A stretch of 64,000 bases of DNA from Jacaranda mimosifolia (taxonomy: Eukaryota > Streptophyta > Magnoliopsida > Lamiales > Bignoniaceae): positions 33,274,690 through 33,338,689 of the forward strand of contig CM032118.1 of assembly GCA_018894105.1 (NCBI GenBank), given 5' to 3'. A program made the position numbers and the translations under genes. The notes beneath the pieces were generated by a model. The model had not been told where the DNA came from and made no database searches. It saw only the letters and a list, made by a program, of their open reading frames with translations. Numbering within the stretch: the first letter of the stretch is position 1; each line of letters begins with the position of its first letter. Below are positions 10,705 through 23,287 of the stretch, in pieces.

Positions 10705-12860
10705 TTAGTTCGGATACAGACTGCCTGCTTGTTGACATAAATGGTGGTATAGGTGTTAATTCCGGATCTCCCGGTGGTTGACATTCGTCGCTGTCGGCAA
10801 ACAAGTTATGCAGCCTATGAACAGGACCTCCCACATCACTAACACGACCTGACCTAAAAGAATGAGCATCATCATCAGTTGTGTTGTTGGATCTAATGTT
10901 GTGTCTCCTCCTTCTCGTATGTGTACTACCACTGAGTTCTTGTTGTTGAGGGACTTGGCTGGGAAAGCATTGTCTAGATGCCAACTGATGAACGTTATCA
11001 ACAATTAATCGATGATCATTTCTCATCTGAATGAAGTCCATAACCTCAGCATCATCGGCAACAGAATCACAACTGATAATCAAATTGTGCATTTGATCTG
11101 TCTGAAAAAAATATAAGCGTATCATAATGTTAAATATCATTTAAATAGATGAAGGATGTATTGCATGATTACTATACATACCACATATTTCCAAGCGCGT
11201 GGATCCTCTGGATGGTACCCCGTTCGTGTGTTCTCATATGATGGACCTATTAGTCGACGTGCAATTCGATCATACCATAACATGTATCCACTTTCCATAG
11301 TGATTGATCCGACAATAGGAGGCCCATGCACAATAAGCTGCTCTCTGTTACCCCATTGAGCAACATAATACATGTGATAAATGGACCAATCTTGTCCAGG
11401 ATGACCTCTACGTGATACGTCATGTAATATTGAACCTCTTTCAGCCGGTGGTGGAGGAATATGTTGTCGCATACCAAATTGCCTAAGCACTCGTTTTGGA
11501 TTATGCATCTCAATTATAGCAAAGTTGATTAATGGACATGATGCAGTCCAAAGCCTCGGGGCACACTGGACTGGCAAGGTGTGAATGTCTTGGATCGGGT
11601 CATATGATTGCCATATAAACTGCATACAAATGTATTGAGTCATATTTATATAGATAAATAACTTATCAGAATATTTGATGTAAAAAGTATTATTCATACA
11701 CAATTTTTTACCTCATTTGCCGACATTCTATCAAGCATATCTCTTATGATTCGTACAGAGTGACTTGCTGTTTGCGTGAAAGAATTATAATGCCACCACC
11801 TAAAAATCGATTATATGGGGTGTTAGTATAACAATTTATATTATCCATATACACAGAAAAACGTTGCATGAAAATGTTAATAAACTATAACATATATTAT
11901 CTTATCGAGCACCATATGGAGGAATTGGCAGTCCATCAACTACTTCTGGAGCTTCATTATGATCGACACGAGAACTTAATCTCACCGGTGTCAATGTTGT
12001 AATGCGTGACCATGCCCAAATCTACAATTAATAATTTTTTAAGGGTCGTACCTAATTGCTAGAATTAACATAAAGGCAAAATAATATTACTTCACCTGTA
12101 ACAACTGCATCGCTCCACCAATATTTGATCTTCCTCTACGTGATGCAGTGCAAAGCTCACGATACATGAACGATAAAACTGTGCTACCCCAACTAAAGTT
12201 ACGGACTTCATAGATTTGCTCCATATGCTGTAAGTAAACCAATGATATTGCAAAACCTGATGAGCTTGGGCACATAAGACCTCCAAAAAGTATCAATGCA
12301 CAAACACGTGCGTATTGTTGGACCTCCAAAATTGTGCTATGATCCGTAATTCTATTATTATGTACATGGTCTGTAAGAGCAGTAAGATGAAGCTGTGACC
12401 CCCTAAGGTCTCGCTCTTCCGGAATAAATCCGAGATAACGATGACAATAATCTTGCTACTGCGTGAGGTTGCGAATATAGTCTACACCGGTAACAGCAAT
12501 ACCGTCTATCGGTAATGCCCAAATAATTGCTATGTCTTGCAACGTAACTGTAGCCTCTCCCATACGTAAATGAAATGTGTGAGTCTCTGAGCGCCACCGC
12601 TCGACCAAAGCCGTAATCACATGAACATCAGTCTCAATATTTCTACAATTGTAGACACCATAGAATCCCATCTCATTTAATAAAGATAATACACGAGGGT
12701 GTAGAGCTTGGCGTCCTATAATTCTCCAAAATCTTCTATCTCCTCGTCTAACAAGTAAAGTATCATCTATATCTCCAGCTAATACACTCTCTAATCGATG
12801 GTCATCTTGCATGTATAAGACACTAGGATCACGTGGACCATATATATCTCTTATATCCAT
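10694..12860 (-). pseudogene. PMD (MAIN-like) gene inside the MULE-like transposon, five coding exons, lightly damaged
   Basis: The start is ATG at 12860, just after a splice acceptor (TTTTTTCAG) that fits an upstream non-coding exon. Inferred coding exons: 12860-12096, 12021-11906, 11799-11712, 11619-11182 and 11101-10694. Phases join cleanly to about 604 codons. The PMD (PF10536, as in Arabidopsis MAIN/MAIL1) fills roughly residues 20-470. Marker motifs: ALHPRVLSLLNEMGFYGV, RWRSETHTFHLRMGEATVTL, IWAWSRI, PPYGARW and NPKRVLRQFGM. The last exon is low-complexity and polar (THTRRRRHN). Known MAIN-type PMD proteins are nuclear and act in transcriptional control and TE silencing; a role for TE-borne copies is unproven. 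Two lesions are visible: an in-frame TAG at 12456-12458, within exon 1, where Gln is likely ancestral, and a donor after exon 2 that reads AT instead of GT (11905-11904). It may be a recent pseudogene. Confidence 0.85.
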
Positions 12861-12869
12861 CCTAAAATA

Positions 12870-13499
12870 TTTGCTGAAAAAATAAATAAATAAAATATAA
12901 TTAGATACATCCAAAATATTTATTGATATATTAATGTGAATAACAAACAAATTGAGGATTGGAATCATTAACTAAAACTAATTTTTTCCACCAAGTTAAG
13001 ATATCTGTTGGTATATAAATGTTCCACTAAAGTTAACACTGATAAAAGATTTCCACCAAGTCAAGATAGCCTGCATCATTAGGCACATGTTACTAGGATG
13101 GACACATATTTATTAACAAATGATAATTTCACAAACTGAATGAGAATTTAAAATTTAAAACAATTCAATATGTAGTACCACAAAATTTAACTCAATAATA
13201 ATTCTAGCAAAATTTGTAATTCAAATAAAAACATAACTCTAACAAATATAACAACATATAAAACTAACATAAAATGTCATCCAAATTTCAACTAAAACAT
13301 AAATCATTATTTCTGTTAAATCAAATTATTATACCAAAAATAATAAATTATTATTTGAGTTTAACCAACACGTAAATCAAATTTCAACTCAAACATGATT
13401 AAGTTTTAACTAATTGAGATATAATTCACAAAACTAAAACATAAATCAAATTTTAACTAAAAAATAAATAAATTTTAACTAATTGAGACAAATTATATA
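12870..13499. other. AT-rich 5' intron/leader of the PMD gene
   Basis: No ORF. It contains many diverged copies of an AACTAAAACATAAATCAAATTT-like phrase of about 20-30 bp (13260-13560), continuing into the right TIR. If the exon at 13617-13658 is used, this is a 5' UTR intron ending at the TTTTTTCAG acceptor upstream of the ATG. Confidence 0.5.
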
Positions 13500-14474
13500 A
13501 TAAATATTTAATATAACTAAAACATAAATTAAACTTTAATTAATTGAGATAATTAACCAAAACATAATGAACATAACTAAAACATAATTAAATTTTAGCA
13601 TAATTAAAAAACTTACCTCAATCAAGCAAAATAATACACAAGTATACACCTTTCAAACCTGAAACAATAACGCAAACAATCATTTTATTTATTTATTTAT
13701 TTAACTAATTAAAAAAAAAAAGAAAAATAAAACCAGATCTAGCCGGCCGCACCAAAGAAAAATAGAAAAAGAAAAAAAAAATGAAGAAGAGAGGAGGAGG
13801 AGGGGGAGGAAGAGAAAGGGTTACCTGACTCATATCAAATGAAATGAAAATGAACCAAAGGTTTTTATTACTATTAAACTAACATTTCGTTTGAAAAAAA
13901 AAATTTTAAATAATTTTTTAAAAAAATTAATAAGGTATTTAATATTTTTAATTAATTATTACATTAAATATTTTTTCAGTAAATATCAGTCTTAGAATTT
14001 TTTAAATAGCAAAATTTTAATATTTTCATATATGTAAAATATATGTGTGTGTATATATATACGTATATATAAGTGAAGTAATGAATGGTTGATATGAAAG
14101 ATGGAGTGAGAAAATGAGATGATATGTGTGCTTTTTAGGGTGTATGGCTTTTTGGGTGAATTATGATGGAATTTTTTTGGTAAAAAATTAGAATATTTTG
14201 GGAAAAATATTGGAGAATGTACATGCATTTTGAAATATTTTGGGGGGCTAAAAAATATTTTTCCAAAATATAGAAGAATAAGCCCTAAAAGAATTTATGC
14301 ACAAAAAAATAAATTTTTTTAGAAAAAAAAAAAAAAACATTGTGAACAGTAATTACTATTCACTATTGTTGAAAGTTGCAGTCGATGACTGCAACTTACT
14401 ACAAAAATATAAAACTTTTGAACAGTACCGTATTTTTGTAATTTTTTTTTTTTACTATTTTTTATTAAAAAACC
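13500..14474 (-). repeat. Right terminal inverted repeat (about 975 bp), promoter side of the PMD gene
   Basis: Reverse-complement partner of 9724-10704. Because the PMD gene runs leftwards, this copy supplies its promoter and 5' UTR. A 42-nt exon-like segment at 13617-13658 is flanked on the gene strand by TTGTTTCAG and GTAAGTTTTT. A further donor-like CAG/GTAACC lies at 13823-13827, so at least two non-coding 5' exons may lie in the TIR. Confidence 0.9.
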
Positions 14475-14483
14475 CACATAACT
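14475..14483. other. 9-bp target site duplication, right copy
   Basis: CACATAACT, identical to 9715-9723. Confidence 0.85.
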
Positions 14484-15559
14484 AAGTTCTCAGTCGAGAT
14501 CTATGAAAGACACGTAAAATAAAAATTAATGATAGTAAATTGTGTCCCACATTGAAAGAATTAAAGATTTTGAAACAATTTATAATAAAGTATATATTTC
14601 ATTTTCACTCTATTAAATACCTTTGTTATTAGGACAAAATCTTCCACAATAAATATTGGTAGAACAATATTTTATTGAGGTGGACCTTTTTATATTTAGA
14701 GACGAATTTCAACCTGGCAAAAAGCATTTTTTTTAAAAAAAAAAGAAAGAAATATATAAAGGGGTCTATCCAAGTTCAGAAGACAGAGCACTTTTTCCTC
14801 ATCTGTCTTATTGATTTGTATTGTTCCATAAAAATTATTAAAGAAAGCAAGAATAAATAAATAAAATTGTCCACCAAACAATTTGGTTTGGCAAAAGGAT
14901 AGTCGTACTGTACTGCAAAATGGGACAAACGTGGAGCTACGAAGGAAGCTTGATGGAAACTTCAAATTTGGTTGGCTCAGGTTTTTATACTATTTGCCTT
15001 TTTCATTTTTTTCTTTTCTTTAATATCAATTCTTCTTTTAATTTTAATTTTAATTTTTCTTCCTAGTCAAAGTCCATATAGCACACACGACTTTTGGCAC
15101 GTGAAAGATTTTAGGAGCGGTGACAATTCGAGGTAGGAAACATCCTTTAATCATTTGTCTTGTTTGTATCTTGTTCACGAAATTTTATACGTGCATATAT
15201 ATATATATGTATATATTATTGCAAATATATTTTCCAGTCAAATTTGAATATAATTAAATGGGAAGATTTGTATAAGGGACACTTATTAAAAAGTATCAAA
15301 ACTACTTTCTAAATTTATATTCAGTTTCCACTTGAATTTTTACAGAATAAGCTTCCTAGTTTTGTTAAAATTTTAGAGATCACTCCCTACCCACTTGATT
15401 TGGCAAAAATACCCTTAAGTATAATATTTTTCACTCATTTTCTTCACTTCTTTTCTATCCACACAACCAAACACCCTTTATCTCCATTCCCAAACACTAA
15501 ACCCTACATTCATATTTCATTATCAGAAAAAAGGCAAAAAAATTTGAGCTTGACGGCGC
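14484..15559. other. Intergenic AT-rich DNA
   Basis: No gene recognised. It has poly-A and TTTAATTTTAATTTTAATTT tracts (14738, 15035) and a short (AT)n (15195-15215). Translatable stretches near 14675-14965 and 15400-15666 have no family resemblance and sit in low-complexity sequence. Confidence 0.5.
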
Positions 15560-18500
15560 GAATGAGGAGCCCGACAGCACTACATTTACAAGCAATTGTA
15601 ATACAAAATATTCAACCTTTCAGTACACATTATCTGAAAGTAGGAGTATATAATTTGTTTATGTAAAGTACATTTTACAAGGAATTGTAGCACAAAACAT
15701 TCAAGTTTTATACTTCAACCTAAAATTGTACTTCATTTTACCTAAAATTGTACTATATTATTAAATTTTATACTTCAAGTGTTCTACTAATTGATTATCC
15801 AAAATTGCACTGCAATTGCTAACGCCTTATACTTCAAGTGTTTTGGAATCGCATTTCTTTTTATATAAAATTGTACTTTATTTATCTGAAATTATACTTC
15901 ATTTTATATAAAATTGTACTCTATTATTGAATTTTTATACTTTAAGTGTTTTATTTATTAATTATCCAAAATTGTACTACAATTACTAGGGTTTTATTCT
16001 TCAAATATTCTAAAATTGTACTTCTTTTTATATCAAATTGTACTTCATTACCTAAAATTATACTTTATTTTACATAAAATTGTACTCTATTATTTAAGTT
16101 TTATACTTCAAGGGTTCTACTAATTGATTATCCAAATTTGTACTGCAATTACTAGCGTCTTATACTTAAAGTGTTTTGGAATTGTACTTCATTTTTTATA
16201 AAATTGTACTTCGTTTATCTGAAATTGCACTTCATTTTACCTAAAATTGTACTCTATTATTGAAGTTATATACTTCAAGTGTTCGATTTGTTGATTTAGC
16301 ATGAAAATGTAGCATGTGCATTTTGTCCGAGATATCAGTGCTTTTGTACTTCAACAAGGGAGATTTATACTTGATTTCTGGATATATATACTTCATTGCA
16401 GTAATTTTGTACTAGATTTAGAGTGAAAATGTAGCATGTGCATATTGTCCTAAAGCATGAACAAATGTGTGAAATATTACTTCAATAAGGGATATTTTAT
16501 ACAAAGTGTATTTCAATGTAACACTATATATACTTCGTTTGTTCTATATTTGTACTTCATTTATACTGAAAATATACTATCAGAGCATTAACAAGTGCTT
16601 GAGATACTACTTCAATAAGGGAGATTTATACTTGATTTCAGGACAAACGATAATCTCAAAATATTGTATTTGACCCTAACTACAATTATTAGAGACTAAT
16701 TATTTAATTGCACAAAGTGTACTTTAACACAACATTATATATACTTCATTTGTTCTGTATTTGTACTTCATTTATACTGAAAATATACTACCAGGGCATG
16801 AACAAATGCATGAGATATTACTTTAATAAGGGAGATTTATACTTAATTTCAAGACATATGTACTTCATTGCGGCAATTATATACTTGATTTCTTATTTTT
16901 TGTACTAATAGTGATAAACTTGAGTTTTGTTCCATGATTTGCCTTTATTTCTTGATAATTAACAACAAAAACTCTAAAAATATGTGTAATATTTAGTATG
17001 GTATGAATAAAATAATATTAAAATATTAAAGTAATAACCACTAGTGTTCAACGAATCAGAGTTATCATTCGTAGTATGCAAAGTATACTTATGCATTGAA
17101 AGTTGTAAACATATGAGCATTTGACAATCATATCCATCTTATCACTAGTACAAATATATACTTCACCTGATTCGATAGTCTCAAAATATTGTACTTAACC
17201 CTCACTACAATTATTAGAGACTAATTATTCAATTGCATAAAGTGTGCTTCAATATAACACCATATATACTTTGTTTGTTTTATATTTATACTTCATTTCC
17301 TGCATATTGTACTGAACTTCGCTATAACGTTTCACTTTAATTGAAGTGTACTTGAACATAACACCATATATACTTCATTTGTTCTGTATTTGTACTTCAT
17401 TTTTTGCTTATTATACTAAACATCGCTACAATGTTTCACTTTAATTGAAGAATACTTCAACATAACACCATATATACTTCGTTTATTCTATATTTGTACT
17501 TGATTTACCCATATTGTATTAAACCTCGCTACAATATTTTACTTTAATTGAATGGTACTTCAACATAACGTCACATACATGTATATATAAAAGGAGTCTT
17601 CTTCAATGCATCAAAATGTTTTTACCCCATCTTGGATTTCACATGCTCCAATTTCGCCTGAAAATATTAGGGGAGCAACGAGAGCAAACCTCATTATGTC
17701 TTGCCATTGTTGCAATCAAATAAAGAAAAATTAGTATATAAAGAGATTATATACTACCACTTTCAGATAATGTGTACTAAAAGATTGAATGTTAATTGCT
17801 TCTAAAATGTACTTCAGATACTCAGACTATGTACTACCACTTTTAGATAATATGTATTGAAAGGTTGAATGTTTTATACTACAGTTTCTTATAAAACGTA
17901 CTTCAGATACTCAGATTATGTACTACCACTTTCAGATACTTTATACTGAAAGCTTGAATATTTTGTATTATAATTGCTACTAAAATATATTTCAGATACA
18001 CAGATTATATACTACCACTTTCAGATAATGTGTACTAAAAACTTGAATATTTTGTATTACAGTTGCTACTAAAATATATTTCAGATACACAGATTATGTA
18101 CTGCCACTTTTTAGATAATGTGTTTATGTACTACCACTTTTAGATAATGTGTACTGAAAACTTGAATATTTTGTACTACAGTTGCTTCTAAAATGTACTT
18201 TAGATACACAGGTTATGTACTACCACTTTCAGATAATGTGTACTGAAAGGTTGAATATTTTGTACTACAATTGCTTCTAAAATGTACTTCAAATACACAT
18301 GTTATATACTACACTTTTAGATAATGTGTATTGAAAGGTTGAATATTTTGTACTACAATTGCTTCTAAAATGTACTTCAAACACCAGATTATATACTACA
18401 CTTTTAGATAATGTGTATTGAAAGGTTGAATATTTTTTCGTACAGGTGTTTCTAAAATGTACTGCAGATACACAAATTATATACTACACTTTCAATTAAT

Positions 18501-18780
18501 GTATACTGCAAGCTTAAATGATTTTGTACTACAGATGTTTCTAAAATATACTGCATGTACACAGATTATATACTATAATTTCATTTAATCTGTCGGCTTG
18601 AATGTTTTGTACTACAAATGCTTTTAAAATGTGCTGTAGTTACATAGATTATATACTACACTTTTGCTTAGTGTGTACTGCAAGCTTGATTGTTTATACT
18701 ACATTTGCTTCTAAAATGTACTGCAGTTACACATATTATATACTACACTTTTGCCTAATATGTATTGTAGGTATTTTTGT
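15560..18780. repeat. 3.2-kb mosaic of three short tandem-repeat families rich in TGTACTTCA-type motifs
   Basis: Family A (about 15690-16300) has a unit of about 160-168 bp with ACTAATTGATTATCCAAA. Family B (about 16310-17560) is irregular, with CAATAAGGGAGATTTATACT and ACACCATATATACTTC modules (about 105-140 bp). Family C (about 17745-18770) has a unit of about 88 bp, around 11 copies, with CTACCACTTTCAGATAATGT and CTTCTAAAATGTACTTCAGA. The left edge (15583-15700) carries a family C unit in the opposite orientation. All families share (T/G)TACTTCA and TGTACT words. No coding potential. The inverted edge suggests a transposon with subterminal repeats, but I could not define termini or a target duplication. 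Confidence 0.8.
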
Positions 18781-20933
18781 GTATCCACACTCAAAAAATG
18801 GATCATCTCCCATTTTTGAGTTCAAATCTAAAAGATGAAAAAAAAAAAAAAAAACATTGATGAAGTAATGTGAATTGTGGCTCACGCATTTATTAGTGGA
18901 ATAGGTAAATAAGACCGAGTACGTAACAACATTATGTGATAGTTTCACATGCCATAATAATAACCCACCTAGAAATTACAAGCATCACTTAATGATTACA
19001 AGATATGATAATTCTTGATTAATGTATTAATATATAATCATGTACTGAGGTTTTATATGCCTATTTTGGCCAAGGTTATTTACAAGCATCCTTTCACGAA
19101 TTAATATATTACATCAATTGAAGTAAGCATAGAGTATAATAAATTTATAGAAATATGCCTCAATCACTTGAATTTTATCAAATAGTAAATTTGTAAAATA
19201 TTTTATAAATTTATACTACATATTTAGGGCTCACTTTTAATATTTTGAAAAAAAATAATTGTTCAAATTTTAAATATAAAATAACATATTCTAAATTAAG
19301 TTTTTATAATATAGCTTTTATTACTCTAAAATAAATAAAAAAATATTTTTTAATAAATATAATATACACACAATATTAGGTCTGATGTCAACCCTAACGA
19401 ATGCTGACGTCAGTCGATGAAACATCCTTTAAAAAAATAAATTCAGCAAATAAATTAAAAAAAAATAAACCAAGTCCAAGAGGACATCTTGGCTTTAAAA
19501 AAGAAAAAAAAAAAAATCCCCAAGAGCAGGCACGCCTCTTGGTAATGTGGTCCACCATGCAAGAGGTGTAGCCACGCCTCTTGTGATTTAAAAAAAAAAA
19601 AAGTTGCTTCTTCAAAAGACGTGGCTCTCATTTGCAAATTTTTCACAACTGCGCTAATTTTGTAAAAGTTCTACAAAATTGTATTATTTTTATAAATTGA
19701 CCGTTAAAGAGCAGGGGATGCAAAGTGGTGCATGGGGTTGATGCCACTGAAATGGCAAATCATCCATTGCACCGACATCGTACATTTGACCGTATAATTT
19801 TCAACTTTCCATTCGCTGGATTTTTCAAAAGTTTGTCGCGCAAATCTCGAATTCGGATTTCGGATCTACTAGAGAACCTGACTAAAAACTAATCGTTAAT
19901 ATCAAATGGTCAAGAATCAAAATGAACCCAAGTACTCACATGACATAACTCCTATTCCTATAAGAACATCACCAATCATAAAAAACGATTTATTATATAT
20001 TTTTAACTCTACTCTTTTGCTTTCAAGTTTTGTAATCTCAACTTTATATATTCTCTCCCTGCATGAGATATTATTATTATTATTATTATTATTTAGAGGT
20101 TGAAAATTTTTATAAAGAATTCTCAACTAGTCTAACTCAATTATGATTTTAGTACAGGTTGGAGTCCATTAAGCATCGTTCGAATATTCAACCAGAGGAT
20201 TTTTCCTCTTACCTTCATTAATTTTATAGGGTATTTGAGGAAAAACAAAAAGATCCATGTTTAGTTTGAAGAAGATCTATTTGAAGAAATATTTACAGGG
20301 TTATTTGCATAGGGTTTGTTAGGGTCCGATATCTATAATTTTAACTTAACATTCTACATCCCTTAAAAAGTTAATATCTGTACAAATAATTTTTTTTAAA
20401 TCATTAGTAATTAAGTTAATTTATTATACTAATATTTTTTAATTAAATTAAAAGTAAAATAATTTTTTATAAGTAACCCCATGTGATCATCAAAATAGGT
20501 AAAACACCCCCTTGTCAAAAAAAAAAAAAATTATATATATATACGCACACAAAAAAATACCCTTAGGTTTTTAAAATCATGCAACAAACCCCCCTTATAA
20601 TGTTGGTGTAGCACACGTGCGACATGTGTATCTGGGCCTGTATTTTTTCATATAAAAAGACTATTGTACCCTTATTTATCAGCCATTGAATCCTCTTTTA
20701 AAAAATTAATGGTCCAAATTAAGCCATATTATATCATTTAATATATATAATATGTAAAATATAATATATTAACATATTTATATATAATGTGTGTATATAT
20801 TATATATATATAACCACCCCCCACCCCACCCGACCCAAATCGTACACCACAGTACCACATCCTGTTGACGGTTTTTCATGGCCGCTACCGGCGTCGGTTT
20901 ATACATATATATAATTTTACTACTACCTAAAAG
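18781..20933. other. Intergenic DNA with simple repeats
   Basis: No gene. It contains a hairpin CTCAAAAAATGG/CCATTTTTGAG (18791-18821), poly-A runs (18839, 19505, 19590), three GCCACGCCTC/GGCACGCCTC/AAGAGGTG motifs (19530-19582), (ATT)n at 20069-20093, and an AT-rich tract with (TA)n at 20735-20812 ending in a C-rich CACCCCCCACCCCACCCGACC run. Confidence 0.5.
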
Positions 20934-22161
20934 TAGAGTTGACAATTTTCAACACAACACAATAACTCAACACGAGTTCGACACGAAAAAATTGAATTTG
21001 AGTTGATCCATTTTGGATTCAGGTCCAACAAGGTCGACACAAATAAGAACTCGAAGATAATGAGTTGGGTTGGGTTGGGTTGAATTTTAGGTTACACGAA
21101 CAACCCAAACTTTGATTGGGGGTCACATGACAACTCGAACCCACCTAAACCAACTAGACTCAATTCGAATTAAACAAATAAAATTTAAATTTTTTTAGGA
21201 GTAAAAATATAAAGTAACAAAATAAAGCTTGAAATTTTGAACTTTAGTAATATCAAAATTATTACTTTGGCATTTTTCGGTCTTATTTATTTTCACAACC
21301 ATATAAGATGATTTATTACAATTTTAAATTTCTTCTAATGATTATTACTGTATCCAATTGGACATGAAAATTGTACTTTAAAAAGTTAATAAAACATTAC
21401 TTGAACTACTAAATTGTACTAAAAGTTTTTCTTAGGTCTTATACAATGTAATATTTTACATATATAAATAGATAAAAATTCTTTCTATTGAAAGTTTATA
21501 AAAAATTCAAAGACTTAAGCAAGTTTTGTTAATAAATTATGTGTATAATTTAAAATATTTGTTTTACTTATTTGCTTGATGATATATTTTTATTAATTTA
21601 AGTATTGCTTAATTGAATCAATATAAAGTTAAAAATAATGGCATTAATTTTAAAAAGTTAAAAGAGACAATTTAATCGACACAAAAAGATCCAAAAATTA
21701 AAGAGAGTGGATGAATAAAATTTGAAAAAGTATGATATTTTAAAAATAAGACACTTTGTGATTTCAATATTTTTATGATGCCCATAAATACTAGAAAATG
21801 AAAGGGAAAAAAAAATCTTAAAAAGCAATATATTATGTGGTTCAATTAAAATTATTTGAGTGCATTTGTGAAGTTATAATAAGAACTCGTTACTCTATTC
21901 TAATTTATTAATAATTAAAAATAGAAAAAATTAAAAAATAAAAATATCAAAAAGTTTCTAAAAATTAAAATAAATATTCAAAATAATTATTTTAAAAATC
22001 AAGTCGACCCTAATCTGACCTAATACGAATCAGGTTGGGTTATGATTGAGCACTTTCAGGTAATTATTATGTTGGATTGGGTTCAGGTTGAAAAAATTAA
22101 TATTTTACCCCTATTTCAACCGAATCCAAACTCACCCAACTCACCCAAATAGCCACCCCTA
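20934..22161. mobile_element. hAT-like non-autonomous element (degenerate)
   Basis: It starts TAGAGTTGACAATTTTC and ends AATAGCCACCCCTA, i.e. imperfect inverted TAGGGGTG(G/A)CAAT-type termini typical of hAT elements. Subterminal GGGTTGGGTTGGGTTG and CAACTCACCCAA tracts are arranged in inverted fashion. The interior is AT-rich without an ORF. I did not find a convincing 8-bp duplication. It is related in style to the elements at 23288, 32361 and 33297. Confidence 0.5.
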
Positions 22162-23287
22162 TGAGTTAAAAATAACTATTATCTCTCATATACTTCTTTT
22201 CTTCTTCCCCACTTTCCTTTCTTCTCTACTACAATCCACAAACCAACCATGTATTATTCATAAAATCAATCCTATAAACTTACTTTGATGTTCTTTGCTT
22301 GAATTTTAGCATGCAATAAATAGGGTTAAAAGGAGGAAAAAAATCTTAAATGCTCTACAATTGCTGATATTTTCTATAGTGGTGATAAAAGAGATAACAA
22401 TAATAATTTGATAATAGATTTTCCATTATTTTTTTATTTTTGAACTAATATGAAAATTATTTATCATCATCACGTGATCATAAATTAATCAATAATTAAT
22501 ATTACATGTTATTTCAGAATTATTATTGTTAAAATTATAATTTTTTTATTTATATATTGACTTTTTTGTTATTTATAATTAAAGTTATTGTAGATGTTGG
22601 TATAGTATAGTATAACAAATTTATGCATGCAAGAACAATTGTACTATGACTACTAATATTAATTATCAATTAAAATAAAACAACTAGCAGTATCGTTATA
22701 CCAATAATTTGTATATTATTTTTATGAAGAATTTTAATTTTGATATTTTTAACTCAAACTTGAAATTAATTTTCAGTGCTTATCATTCATCAAACTCAAA
22801 ATAAATAGGAGCCTACTAATCAATCATTTGGCGACTCTTGGCGTTGGAGTTTGGACTACGGGTCTCTCTCTCTCTCTCTCTCACTCTCTCTCGCTGTCGC
22901 CCGCATCTGGTGGGATTCCCATGTGTCTTGCGGGGCGTACCCTTGCGTGTCTTGCACCCACATTTAACGTCATTATCATCGATTTTCGTTTTACCCTTTT
23001 CCTTTCTTTTTCTTTTAAATAATAACCCAAATTCCTGCTATTCATACTACAAAACAATTTGCGGTTTTTGCGCATTCTTGTGTTTTGAATCTGCAGAAGC
23101 ATTTTGTGAGTATTGAAAGAGCCATCTCCATCAATCTAAGCGTGCTTTGCATATAATTCTTTCTCGCATTGGCACAATAATTAACGGCATTTTTAATTTT
23201 ACATTTTTTTTAATTTAATTTTTCTCTTTGAGTTGAAGGAACTGGCCAATCGGTAATTTTGTTGAAAATTTGAGGAATAAAAAAATA
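22162..23287. other. Intergenic DNA with a (CT)n microsatellite
   Basis: A (TC)n tract lies at 22863-22892, just left of a small relatively GC-rich patch (22895-22960). Nothing here supports a gene; the short ORFs around 22828-23116 are frames through the microsatellite. Confidence 0.5.

Larger units (their letters stand above)
9724..14474 (-). mobile_element. MULE-like TIR transposon carrying a plant mobile domain gene
   Basis: The 4751-bp element is bounded by a perfect 9-bp duplication CACATAACT. It starts GGACTTTTTTAATAAAAAAT and, on the other strand, GGTTTTTTAATAAAAAAT; the two differ by a 2-bp indel. Inverted repeats run about 0.98 kb inwards (to about 10704 and back to about 13500). 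The only coding region is a PMD gene on the - strand. I see no transposase, so the element was probably mobilised in trans by a MULE transposase, unless the PMD protein helps. The long TIRs and 9-bp duplication support MULE; the superfamily call is inference because no transposase is present. Confidence 0.85.

Noticed and set aside
11156..11359. + strand ORF of 67 codons
   Set aside because: Shadow of PMD exon 4 on the - strand.
11900..11908. AT-AC (U12-type) intron after PMD exon 2
   Set aside because: The intron starts ATAAG but ends TTTTTAG, not AC, and lacks a U12 donor consensus; a mutated GT donor is simpler.
15560..18780. CRISPR-like array of spaced repeats
   Set aside because: Repeats are diverged and contiguous with no unique equal-length spacers, and the window is eukaryotic.
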